Part shown: positions 6,299 through 13,374 of the stretch, one piece after another
How the letters are laid out: each line of letters starts with the position of its first letter
Numbering within the stretch: position 1 is the first letter of the stretch
Assembly (NCBI GenBank): GCA_900763875.1
Contig: CAAFLX010000013.1
Coordinates: 1 to 16,880, forward strand
Direction: 5' to 3'
Length of the DNA: 16,880 nt
Source: Clostridia bacterium
GTDB taxonomy: Bacteria; Bacillota; Clostridia; Christensenellales; CAG-917
Program-made: the position numbers and the translations under genes
Notes under the pieces: generated by a model
Told to the model about the DNA's origin: nothing
Databases searched by the model: none
What the model saw: only the letters and a program-made list of their open reading frames with translations

Positions 6299-6670
6299 AT
6301 GGAAATATTTTTGGACTATCTTAAAGTGTTTGCCGTGGGCGGAGGCGTGTGTATGCTCGGGCAAATTCTCATCAACAAAACAAAGATGTCGTCGGCAAGA
6401 ATCCTTGTGACGTATATGCTCATCGGCGTGGTGCTTGAAGTTTGCGGAGCGTTTGAGCCGATGAAGGAGTTTGCAGGTTCTGGCGTGACGATTCCCATTA
6501 TGGGATTCGGTTCGAATCTTGCAAAAGGCGCGCTCGAAGGCGTGCAAAAAGACGGTTTTTTGGGTGCGGTTACGGGCGGTATGAGCGCAGTTGCGGCAGG
6601 GCTTACGACGGTGATTGTTTGCGGATTTGTGTTTGGACTGATTTCTCGCTCGCGCTCGAAAAAGATTTGA
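6299..6670 (+). CDS. spoVAE: Stage V sporulation protein AE
   Basis: This 123-residue membrane protein completes the minimal SpoVA set (AC, AD, AE). Hydrophobic segments lie at about residues 8-26, 36-54, 60-75 and 88-113, with the family block GSGVTIPIMGFGSNLAKGAL. A GTG six bases upstream is in frame, but it sits inside the GGAG ribosome binding site, so the ATG at 6299 is chosen. The gap after spoVAD is 55 bases. spoVAA, spoVAB and spoVAF of Bacillus are not in the window. Confidence 0.93.
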   Translation: MEIFLDYLKVFAVGGGVCMLGQILINKTKMSSARILVTYMLIGVVLEVCGAFEPMKEFAGSGVTIPIMGFGSNLAKGALEGVQKDGFLGAVTGGMSAVAAGLTTVIVCGFVFGLISRSRSKKI

Positions 6671-6692
6671 CGGCAAATCGCATTATTTTTTT
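6664..6692 (+). terminator. Weak terminator after spoVAE
   Basis: GATTTG (6664-6669) pairs with CAAATC (6674-6679) around ACGG, followed a few bases later by a run of seven Ts. The short stem makes it only a candidate. Confidence 0.4.
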
Positions 6693-6808
6693 GTGATAAC
6701 AATAGCAGGCATTTGGACGGTTTTTTGTCGCGCTTCGCCGTTTTGAGCGTCGCATATTTTGGCGGCTTTTCTCGGTTATACCGGTTATGTCGGGGAGGCT
6801 TGACGTTT

Positions 6809-7456
6809 TTAGGTGTTGAGGTCAAGGAGCGTCGAGGAGTCGTAGAGATTGAGATATGTTTGCGGAATTTCGCCAACAATCAGGTTTTCGCATACCAAAA
6901 CCTCGGCTTTTACTTGGATTGTGGGCTGGTCTATCGGCGTGATGATGCTCACGTCGGCATACACGTCGATGTAGATTTTGTGCAAGGTTTGGTTGATGCC
7001 TGCCGATTGAAAAAACGATACGAAATCGCAATTTGCCATGCCTATCGGCGTGATTTTTATGGTTACGTCAGGCCCGAACCCCATGAGTAGGGCTAGCCCC
7101 GTGAACGTGCCGGCGGCAATTTGTATCTCTTGTGTGCCTAGCGAGTCGAGATTGGCTTGGGCAAGATTGGCAATTTGGCGCGCAATTTTGTTGATTTGCG
7201 GCGAATTTGCCTTTATCATCGAGATTTTTCCGTCTTTGTCTTTTACGATGTCAAAGAGCATATCGTAGGTTAGTCCGCCTCCCAAAACGCTGGTGGCGGC
7301 AAGGTTTACGGCGTTTGTGGTGATTGCGCGCATTTGCGCAACCGAGCTGTCCATAACGGTCGGAACTATGTTGGAGCGGAAATACATCGTGCAAAATATG
7401 AATGCCGCAACGAAAATCGCGATTGCTATCACGACTCTAAACAGTTTCGGTTTCAT
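6809..7456 (-). CDS. yunB: Sporulation protein YunB
   Basis: YunB is made in the mother cell during sporulation; its molecular role is not established. The 215-residue product has one N-terminal membrane anchor (about residues 6-26). The conserved C-terminal part includes GTFTGLALLMGFGPDVTIKI, SAGINQTLHKIYIDV and the ending IVGEIPQTYL. The frame also has a GTG at 7484-7486 that would add 10 residues. I prefer the ATG at 7454-7456 because a sigma-E-like -10 (CATACAAT, minus strand 7492-7499) would start the mRNA at or just after that GTG. Neither start has a strong ribosome binding site, so the start is uncertain. It is convergent with spoVAE and divergent from rarA. Confidence 0.88.
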   Translation of the reverse strand: MKPKLFRVVIAIAIFVAAFIFCTMYFRSNIVPTVMDSSVAQMRAITTNAVNLAATSVLGGGLTYDMLFDIVKDKDGKISMIKANSPQINKIARQIANLAQANLDSLGTQEIQIAAGTFTGLALLMGFGPDVTIKITPIGMANCDFVSFFQSAGINQTLHKIYIDVYADVSIITPIDQPTIQVKAEVLVCENLIVGEIPQTYLNLYDSSTLLDLNT

Positions 7457-7491
7457 TGTATTTGAGATTTTAGCCTTTTTTTGCACGATAT

Positions 7492-7499
7492 ATTGTATG
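7492..7499 (-). promoter_or_regulatory. Possible sigma-E -10 element of yunB
   Basis: The minus strand reads CATACAAT, matching the sigma-E -10 consensus CATACA-N-T. No clear -35 was found at the usual 14-15 base spacing; an ATA lies closer. yunB is a known sigma-E type gene in Bacillus, which supports the call. Confidence 0.4.
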
Positions 7500-7516
7500 A
7501 GAAATTTTCGATTATC

Positions 7517-7545
7517 TTTACAAAAACGAAAGTTGTTGTTACAAT
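7517..7545 (+). promoter_or_regulatory. Sigma-A promoter abutting the rarA start
   Basis: TTTACA (7517-7522) and TACAAT (7540-7545) are exactly 17 bases apart. The predicted transcription start, about seven bases after the -10, falls on the ATG at 7552. Confidence 0.65.
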
Positions 7546-7551
7546 ATGGCT

Positions 7552-8844
7552 ATGGATTTATTCGACCTTCAAAACAATGAAAAAACGTTAGCTCCGCTTG
7601 CAGAGCGTATGCGTCCGCGCACTTTGGACGAGTTTTTGGGACAAGGCAAAGTTGTGGGGCAAGGCTCGCTTTTGCGTAGAGCCATATCCGCCGACAAACT
7701 TGGCAGTTGCATATTCTATGGGCCTCCCGGCACGGGTAAAACGACGCTTGCAAACATCATTGCCGAGAACACAAACGCCGCTTTTGTCAAGCTAAATGCC
7801 GTCACAAGCGGTGTTGCCGACGCAAAAAAAGTCATAGACGAGGCGCGCGACAGGCTCAGAATGTACGGAAAACGCACCTATCTGCTGCTTGACGAGTGTC
7901 ATCGGTGGAACAAGGCGCAAAGCGACAGCGTGTTGCAGGCAATCGAGCAGGGCTACATAATTTTTATCGGTTCGACAACCGAAAATCCCTTTGTTTCGAT
8001 GACAAGGGCTATCGTGTCCAGATGCCGTATTTTCTCGTTTTCAAGGCTGTCCGAGCAAGATATCAGGGCAGGGCTAGAACGCGCTGTAAAAGACAAGGAA
8101 AGAGGACTTGGCAATATGAATCTCGAAGTGAGCGACGAGGCGATTGCTCATCTTGCCTTTGCAAGCGCGGGGGATATGCGCACCGCTCTCAACGCTTTGG
8201 AGCTTGCCGCGCTCACAACGCACGCAGATTCGGACGGTGTTATACGAGTCGGCAAGGCAGAGGCGGAGCAGTCTATACAGCAAAAAGCTCTTTCAATGAC
8301 GGAAGATATGTATTACGATATGATTTCCGCATTTATAAAGAGTATGCGCGGCAGCGATAGCAACGCCGCTCTATATTGGGCGGAAAGGCTCATCGAGGCA
8401 GGGTGCGATCCTATGCTCATCGGGCGCAGAATTATGATTCACGCTTGCGAGGACGTGGGGCTTGCAGACCCGAACGCAATCGTTGTTGCCACATCTTGCG
8501 TGCAGGCTTTTGAGAAAATCGGACTGCCGGAAGGGCGGATTCCGCTTGCGGAGGGCATAATTTACGTTTCGGAAGCTCCCAAATCGAATAAGGTTGTCGA
8601 GGCTTTGGACGGCGCGGAGAATGCCGTAAAAACGATAAAGCACGAAACCGTGCCTCTATACCTTCGCGACCCCAACTATAAGGGCGGCGATGAAAGGGTG
8701 AGCGGCTACAAATATCCGCACGATTTCGGCGGCTGGGTGCAACAACAGTATTTGCCCGACGAAATCAAGGACGCCGTGTTTTACGAGCCGACCGAAAACG
8801 GTTTTGAAAAGGAAATAAAAGAAAGACAAAAGAGAAGAGAATAA
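7552..8844 (+). CDS. rarA: Replication-associated recombination protein RarA (MgsA)
   Basis: This 430-residue AAA+ ATPase acts at stalled replication forks. Walker A is GPPGTGKTT (residues 57-65), Walker B LLLDECHR (111-118), and sensor 1 GSTTENP (140-146). The C-terminal part has the MgsA tetramerisation region with MLIGRRIMIHACEDVGLADP and the tail block YLPDE. Two in-frame ATGs lie at 7546 and 7552. The second is chosen because MDLFD is the common Clostridia N-terminus and the promoter -10 ends at 7545. No ribosome binding site exists upstream. Walker B has Cys and Trp (DECHRW) where the usual form is DEIHRF; this is a mild variation. A terminator follows. Confidence 0.95.
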   Translation: MDLFDLQNNEKTLAPLAERMRPRTLDEFLGQGKVVGQGSLLRRAISADKLGSCIFYGPPGTGKTTLANIIAENTNAAFVKLNAVTSGVADAKKVIDEARDRLRMYGKRTYLLLDECHRWNKAQSDSVLQAIEQGYIIFIGSTTENPFVSMTRAIVSRCRIFSFSRLSEQDIRAGLERAVKDKERGLGNMNLEVSDEAIAHLAFASAGDMRTALNALELAALTTHADSDGVIRVGKAEAEQSIQQKALSMTEDMYYDMISAFIKSMRGSDSNAALYWAERLIEAGCDPMLIGRRIMIHACEDVGLADPNAIVVATSCVQAFEKIGLPEGRIPLAEGIIYVSEAPKSNKVVEALDGAENAVKTIKHETVPLYLRDPNYKGGDERVSGYKYPHDFGGWVQQQYLPDEIKDAVFYEPTENGFEKEIKERQKRRE

Positions 8845-8851
8845 ACGTTTG

Positions 8852-8880
8852 AGAATCCGCACGAGTTGCGGATTCTTTTG
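8852..8880 (+). terminator. Terminator of rarA
   Basis: AGAATCCGCA (8852-8861) pairs fully with TGCGGATTCT (8867-8876) over a five-base loop, followed by TTTTG. Confidence 0.8.
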
Positions 8881-8902
8881 TAAAAAAGCCCCTAAACAGT
8901 GG

Positions 8903-8931
8903 TTGACAATGTAAATATCGTGCGATATAAT
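8903..8931 (+). promoter_or_regulatory. Consensus sigma-A promoter of the tetR-ABC operon
   Basis: TTGACA (8903-8908) and TATAAT (8926-8931) are both perfect, with a 17-base spacer. The -10 lies within two palindromes, listed separately. Confidence 0.9.
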
Positions 8932-8943
8932 ATCAAGTGATAT
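8915..8943. promoter_or_regulatory. Two tandem operator-like palindromes
   Basis: ATATCG-TG-CGATAT (8915-8928) and ATATCA-AG-TGATAT (8930-8943) are perfect inverted repeats of the same pattern, with centres exactly 15 bases apart. They cover the spacer, the -10 and the start region. They are the likely binding sites of the TetR protein encoded just downstream. Confidence 0.75.
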
Positions 8944-8962
8944 AAATAAGTCGAGGTAGACT

Positions 8963-9538
8963 ATGCCAAAGAAAGCATCAATAACCAAAAATATGATAAT
9001 CGACGCCGCTTTCGAGATGTCCCAAAAGGGCGAACACTTGAACGTCAGGGCGATTGCAAACAAGCTGAATTGCTCTATTCAGCCGATATTTTACAACTTT
9101 GCCACTATGGACGATTTGAAAAAAGAAGTTGACGCGCGTATGGAAAAAATCTATGACGAATACGTCGAAAAGTTTGTCAAAGAGAGCAAATTTCCTGCGT
9201 ACAAGGCTATCGGAATGGCTTATATCGGCTTTGCAAGAGATTATCCGTTCTTTTTTAGGCAAATGTTTATGGACGAAAACGGCAACAAAATCGTTTCCGC
9301 CGACAATCTGACGTTTGTTGCGGCAATCGATATCGTTTGCAAAATCTTTGGGTGCGACAAGCCAACCGCTATGCGGTTTCACCTTGAAATGTGGGTGTTC
9401 GTACACGGATTTGCGGTCATGGTTGCAACAAAATATATCGAGTGGGACGAGGAGAACGTCAGCGAAATGATGACCGACGTTTTCGAGGGTGTAAAAATGC
9501 GCCTCGGATTGAAACAAAAAGCAATTCAAACTGCTTGA
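8963..9538 (+). CDS. TetR/AcrR family transcriptional regulator
   Basis: The 191-residue protein has an N-terminal TetR helix-turn-helix at residues 8-52 (LNVRAIANKLNCSIQPIFYNF). The ligand-binding half contains the EMWVFVHGFAVM stretch (W144, H148, G149) typical of the WHG-type TetR C-terminal domain. The ATG follows GAGGT at good spacing. It probably represses its own promoter through the palindromes at 8915-8943 and so controls the ABC exporter genes that follow on the same strand. The inducer is unknown. Confidence 0.9.
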   Translation: MPKKASITKNMIIDAAFEMSQKGEHLNVRAIANKLNCSIQPIFYNFATMDDLKKEVDARMEKIYDEYVEKFVKESKFPAYKAIGMAYIGFARDYPFFFRQMFMDENGNKIVSADNLTFVAAIDIVCKIFGCDKPTAMRFHLEMWVFVHGFAVMVATKYIEWDEENVSEMMTDVFEGVKMRLGLKQKAIQTA

Positions 9539-9644
9539 GCTGCACGGCCTTAGAAATATTGCCGAAAAACGGGGCAAAAACTCGACAATAACCGTGGTTT
9601 TGCCATCATATTCGCCCAATCGCTCAAAGAGCAAAGGAGAAAAT

Positions 9645-10403
9645 ATGTTACAAATCGAAAATTTGACGAAAACTTATTCGGGAAGCAAAAAACCCGCCGT
9701 TGAAAATCTGTCGTTGAGCGTGAACGACGGCGAAATATTCGGCTTTATCGGGCCGAACGGAGCAGGCAAGTCCACGACGATAAAGTGCATTACGGGCATA
9801 ATCTCGTTTGAGGACGGTCGGGTGCTCGTTGACGGAATCGACCTAAAATCTTCCCCAATCGAGGCAAAGAGGCTTGTGGGATACGTCAGCGACGATCACG
9901 TTTTGTACGAGGGGTTGACGGGGGTTGAGTACGTCAACTTCATTTGCGACGTATTTGACGTGCCGACAGCTCAAAGACAGGAGCGACTTGACAAATATTG
10001 CGAGCTTTTTGCGCTCACGGACGCTATAAAAAAGCAAATATCCACCTATTCGCACGGTATGAAACAAAAGCTCAACGTCATCGGCGCGCTTATACACGAG
10101 CCGAAAGTGTGGATTTTGGACGAACCTATGACGGGACTTGACCCTCGCTCGGCATTCAATCTCAAACAACTGATGAGGGAGCATGCCGACAAGGGGAATT
10201 GCGTATTTTTCTCCTCGCACGTTCTCGAAGTCGTTGAAAAAGTGTGCGACAGAGTGGGGATTATCGACGACGGACGGCTCATTGCGTGCCTTGCAATCGA
10301 CGAGCTTAAAGAGAGATACAAGGACAAATCGCTTGAAGACACGTTCTTGAAACTCACCGATTCCGCCGAGGGCGGCATATTCGCGGCGCAAAACGCCGAA
10401 TAG
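9645..10403 (+). CDS. ABC transporter ATP-binding protein
   Basis: The 252-residue ATPase energises the permease encoded next. Walker A is GPNGAGKST (residues 36-44), the signature is SHGMKQ (136-141), Walker B is VWILDEP (155-161), followed by the D-loop GLDP and the H-loop His192 in FFSSH. The Q-loop position reads GYVSDDHVLYEGLT (79-92) with no Gln, a variation seen in some ABC-2 exporters. The frame is open 17 codons upstream, but the ATG at 9645 follows AAAGGAGA and fits the fold. The gap to tetR is 106 bases, without a clear promoter. Substrate cannot be told; ABC-2 systems of this kind are usually efflux pumps. Confidence 0.93.
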   Translation: MLQIENLTKTYSGSKKPAVENLSLSVNDGEIFGFIGPNGAGKSTTIKCITGIISFEDGRVLVDGIDLKSSPIEAKRLVGYVSDDHVLYEGLTGVEYVNFICDVFDVPTAQRQERLDKYCELFALTDAIKKQISTYSHGMKQKLNVIGALIHEPKVWILDEPMTGLDPRSAFNLKQLMREHADKGNCVFFSSHVLEVVEKVCDRVGIIDDGRLIACLAIDELKERYKDKSLEDTFLKLTDSAEGGIFAAQNAE

Positions 10404-10425
10404 GACAAGTTTGAATGAGGGAATT

Positions 10426-12147
10426 ATGAAAGACTTTATTTTGACTTTCAAAATGCTATTCAAAAACGCAAACGCAAGGGCGCAAGGCGTTGACGGCAAG
10501 AAAAAACTTGCTCCGAATATCAAATTTTTGCTGTCTATTTTGCCGCTTATAGCACTTGTGGCGGCAATGGTGGGCGTTTTTGCGGTCAGTTTGAAGAGTG
10601 CGAGCGAGTTTTCCTATCTCGTTACGTCAATTGTCGGCGGCGCGCAGATGATAGTGCTGTTTTTGTGCGTATTTTCAATTGTATCAACTCTTTACGAGTC
10701 GCAAGATACGCCGTTTTTAAGCTCGTTGCCCATTCGACCTACCTCGGTATTCTTTGCAAAATTTGCTATGACTTACATAAACGCGCTCAAACTCTCGACG
10801 GTTGTGATTTTGCCTACCGTGCTTTGCGGCGCGATTGCGTTTAACGTGGCGAGCAAGAGCCTGTTTTGGGGTTTTTATCCGCTGTTTTTGCTGATTTTGG
10901 CGAGCGCGCCGATACTTCCGTTGTTCGTTGTGGTGTTGTTTTCTATGCCTCTTGTGTGGCTCGGCTCGTATTTTAGGGGCAAGCCCACTCTCAAAAGCGT
11001 GATGACAATCCTGTTTTACCTCGTGCTTATGTGCGCGTATATGGTGGTCGTCTACTTTATGAACACGCGCGGATTCGGACAAGAGGGGACAGGGGCGTTG
11101 TCGGGCGTGCTGACCTCGCTTGCGGCGTTTTCAAAAGTGTTTTATCCCGACAAGGTGCTTGTGGACTTCTGCCTCGGCATAGATATGGGCAAAAACTTTG
11201 GCATATCCGCCGCCGTGAACGTCGCTATGATTGCGCTTATGCTCCTGCTTGCAGCGGTGTTTTACAAGCGTATAAGCGTCAAAAAGTCGGAGAGTTTGCA
11301 ATCTTTCGAGAGCAAAAACTCCAATTTCAAACAAAACGGCGTGGTTTTGTCGGTTATGAAAAGGGATTTTGCCTCGATTGTGCGTAACTCCTCGCTTGCA
11401 ATGACCTCGTTTGCCAACCTCTTGCTCTCGCCGATATTTATCGTCGTGATGTATTTTATCAGCAATGCAAAGGGAGCAGAGGCCGACGCCGCCTCGCCGT
11501 TTGTCATCGAAATGATGGAAATCGGGTTTGTTGTTATGTATTCGATGATATTTCTTGCCGGCGCAAATATGCTTGCAAGCCTTGCGTACACAAGAGAGGG
11601 CAAGTCGTTTTTTGCAACCAAATCTTTGCCGATAAGCCCAAAAGACAGCATAAAAGCAAAGCTGTTGCTTGCAACAATCGTGCCTGCTATATTGCTTGTT
11701 CCCATTATGTTGATTGCTTTATTGTTGTACAAAATCGACATTCTATCTACGTTGTTTGTGGGCGTTGACACGCTTATGATGATTGTTGGCGTTTGCAGTT
11801 TGTCAATACTTTTCGATATGAAAAAGGGCAATCAGCACTGGGAGCGCGTGTCGGACATCAAAAACTCGCAGCAGAATTGGTATCAGCTTATCTCGGCGTT
11901 TTCGGCGATTTTGCCTGCCGTTGTGCTGTTTATGTTGGGAATAATTTTATCTTCGTTTGCACAATCGCTTGGAAAAGTGGTTGTAAAGGTGATATATTGG
12001 ACGGTGGGAACTGCTTTTTCCGCTGTCGTTATGGCGGTGGGGTTGTGCCTGCTCAAAAAGTACGGCGCGGAGTGGTTTGAGAGTATCGGCGAGAATAAGC
12101 CGACGTTGAGAGCCGACAAAAATCGCGCTCGGAGGTTGATGAAATGA
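10426..12147 (+). CDS. ABC-2 type exporter permease
   Basis: This 573-residue membrane protein has 12 or 13 hydrophobic segments. It appears to be a fused duplication: each half carries a cytosolic block with SLPI-x-P (near residues 98-104 and 398-404) followed by an Ala-Lys and a long membrane segment. One such fused permease would replace two separate permease chains. The ATG at 10426 follows GAGGG; a TTG 15 bases upstream is in frame but lacks a site of its own. It starts 22 bases after the ATPase gene and overlaps ruvX by 4 bases. Substrate is unknown. Confidence 0.88.
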   Translation: MKDFILTFKMLFKNANARAQGVDGKKKLAPNIKFLLSILPLIALVAAMVGVFAVSLKSASEFSYLVTSIVGGAQMIVLFLCVFSIVSTLYESQDTPFLSSLPIRPTSVFFAKFAMTYINALKLSTVVILPTVLCGAIAFNVASKSLFWGFYPLFLLILASAPILPLFVVVLFSMPLVWLGSYFRGKPTLKSVMTILFYLVLMCAYMVVVYFMNTRGFGQEGTGALSGVLTSLAAFSKVFYPDKVLVDFCLGIDMGKNFGISAAVNVAMIALMLLLAAVFYKRISVKKSESLQSFESKNSNFKQNGVVLSVMKRDFASIVRNSSLAMTSFANLLLSPIFIVVMYFISNAKGAEADAASPFVIEMMEIGFVVMYSMIFLAGANMLASLAYTREGKSFFATKSLPISPKDSIKAKLLLATIVPAILLVPIMLIALLLYKIDILSTLFVGVDTLMMIVGVCSLSILFDMKKGNQHWERVSDIKNSQQNWYQLISAFSAILPAVVLFMLGIILSSFAQSLGKVVVKVIYWTVGTAFSAVVMAVGLCLLKKYGAEWFESIGENKPTLRADKNRARRLMK

Positions 12148-12566
12148 TGAAAAGAAAGATTGCCCTTGACGTGGGCGACGTGCGTATAGGCGTTGCGGTG
12201 AGCGATATGTTGGGCATAACCGCAAATCCGCGAGAAACCTACGTCCGAAAAAAAGGAGATACACCTGCGGACATCGCATATTTTTGCGACTATGCCAAAA
12301 AAGAGGACGCCGACGCGTTCGTGCTGGGTTTGCCCAAAAATATGGACGGAACAGAGGGGGATAGAGCGGCTGTGACGAGGCAGTTTGGCGATATGCTCAA
12401 AGAGGCGAGCGGCTTGGACGTGTTGTACCAAGACGAAAGGCTCACCACCGTTTCTGCCGAGCGTATGCTCATCGACGCCGACGTAAGGCGTGAAAAGCGC
12501 AAAAAAGTCATAGACAAGGTTGCCGCAACCATAATTTTGCAATCTTATCTCGACTCGCACCGCTAA
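12144..12566 (+). CDS. ruvX: Putative pre-16S rRNA nuclease / Holliday junction resolvase-like protein
   Basis: The 140-residue YqgF-family protein has an RNase H-like fold; the E. coli homologue is required for 16S rRNA 5' end maturation. The conserved parts are the N-terminal ALDVGDVRIGVAVSD, the LGLPKNMDGTEG loop, DERLTT and the final DKVAATIILQSYL, so the acidic active-site residues are present. The ATG at 12144 follows GGAGG and overlaps the permease stop (ATGA), so translation is coupled. In Bacillus this gene (yrrK) sits between alaS-yrzL and yrzB; here the yrzB side is conserved but an ABC exporter is on the other side. Confidence 0.93.
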   Translation: MMKRKIALDVGDVRIGVAVSDMLGITANPRETYVRKKGDTPADIAYFCDYAKKEDADAFVLGLPKNMDGTEGDRAAVTRQFGDMLKEASGLDVLYQDERLTTVSAERMLIDADVRREKRKKVIDKVAATIILQSYLDSHR

Positions 12567-12580
12567 ATTGCGAATGTTTG

Positions 12581-12617
12581 ATATTTTGCTTGCAAATTGC
12601 GCAAAATATGTTACTAT
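12581..12617 (+). promoter_or_regulatory. Promoter of the DUF1292 gene with an overlapping dyad
   Basis: TTGCAA (12590-12595) and TACTAT (12612-12617) are 16 bases apart. A perfect 9-bp inverted repeat, ATATTTTGC (12581-12589) and GCAAAATAT (12601-12609), covers the -35 and spacer, so it may be an operator. Confidence 0.5.
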
Positions 12618-12630
12618 CAAAATATGAACT

Positions 12631-12659
12631 GATGCAATTTGGCAAAATACGATTGCATC
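12631..12659 (+). promoter_or_regulatory. 5' UTR hairpin next to the DUF1292 ribosome binding site
   Basis: GATGCAAT (12631-12638) pairs fully with ATTGCATC (12652-12659), two bases before the AAGGAG site at 12662. It could modulate translation or mRNA stability. Confidence 0.45.
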
Positions 12660-12674
12660 GCAAGGAGTACCATT

Positions 12675-13043
12675 ATGGCAGATTTTTTTGACGACCAAAA
12701 CAATATGAACGAAGAAGACGACATCATAACTTTGTACAACGAAGTTGCCGACAAGGACGAGGATTTTTATCACCTTGCAACTCTTGACGTTGACAAAAGA
12801 TGGTTTGTCGTTTTGAAACCCGTCGAGAAACTCGACGATATCGAAGAGGACGAAGTCCTCATCTACGAAATTGCCGAAAACGAGGACGGCAACGACGTTT
12901 TCAAAGCAATCGACGACGACGAACTCCTCCAAAGAGTTTTCGACGAATTTATGGCTGAAGTCGAAAAAATGGAGGGAGGTTGCGACTGCGGCTGTGACGG
13001 CGGTAGTTGCGACGGAGGTTGTGACTGCGGTTGCTGCCACTAA
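12675..13043 (+). CDS. yrzB: DUF1292 protein (YrzB-like) with Cys-rich tail
   Basis: The 122-residue protein is very acidic. Its DUF1292 core shows DDIITLYNEVADKDEDFYHL, VVLKPVEK, DEVLIYEI and DELLQRVFDEF. The function of the family is unknown. Unusually, the last 22 residues hold eight cysteines and a terminal His in CDCGC / SC / CDCGCC spacing, which looks like a metal-binding tail. The frame is open 12 codons upstream, but the ATG at 12675 follows AAGGAG with 7-base spacing and starts the family sequence. It follows ruvX as in other Bacillota but has its own promoter and terminator. Confidence 0.88.
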   Translation: MADFFDDQNNMNEEDDIITLYNEVADKDEDFYHLATLDVDKRWFVVLKPVEKLDDIEEDEVLIYEIAENEDGNDVFKAIDDDELLQRVFDEFMAEVEKMEGGCDCGCDGGSCDGGCDCGCCH

Positions 13044-13069
13044 GTCCTGAAATCAAACGTTTTGAGGCG

Positions 13070-13123
13070 TCCGCCTGACAACTCGTGCAAAAGCTGCGTG
13101 ATTTGTCGGGCGGATGTTTTTTT
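13070..13123 (+). terminator. Terminator of the DUF1292 gene
   Basis: TCCGCCTGACAA (13070-13081) pairs with TTGTCGGGCGGA (13103-13114) with one wobble, followed by a run of seven Ts. Confidence 0.85.
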
Positions 13124-13246
13124 GCTGATTTGAGGTTTGGCGCAAGGAATTGTTGAAAGTTTTGCGGCGCGACGTTTCAAATTGTCCGAATTTTTCAAAA
13201 TTGCAGAAAAAATATTAAAATTTCCGCAAAAAACATTGTAAAATAT
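13124..13246. other. AT-rich spacer before the rpsB promoter
   Basis: The terminator of the preceding gene ends at 13123 and the rpsB promoter starts at 13247. Nothing supportable lies between. Confidence 0.5.
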
Positions 13247-13275
13247 TTGCAAAAAATTTTTATATATAATATAAT
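13247..13275 (+). promoter_or_regulatory. Sigma-A promoter of rpsB-tsf
   Basis: TTGCAA (13247-13252) and TATAAT (13270-13275) have a 17-base spacer. An alternative TATAAT at 13265 has only 12 and is less likely. Transcription would start near 13282. Confidence 0.8.
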
Positions 13276-13281
13276 CCAAAT

Positions 13282-13341
13282 CGAACCCGCATCGCGGAGG
13301 AGCGCATTCTGTTCCGTTCGGAGGTTTGCGCGGTGAGTTCG
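13282..13341 (+). promoter_or_regulatory. Structured leader RNA of rpsB
   Basis: An outer stem CGAAC (13282-13286) with GTTCG (13337-13341) encloses two hairpins: CCGC/GCGG (13287-13297) and GCGCA/TGCGC (13302-13331) with an inner TCC/GGA. It begins right at the predicted transcript start. Ribosomal protein genes are often self-regulated through such leaders; I cannot match this to a named family. Confidence 0.5.
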
Positions 13342-13374
13342 CGAGAGGTAAAAACAATCTAGGAGGACCTTAAA

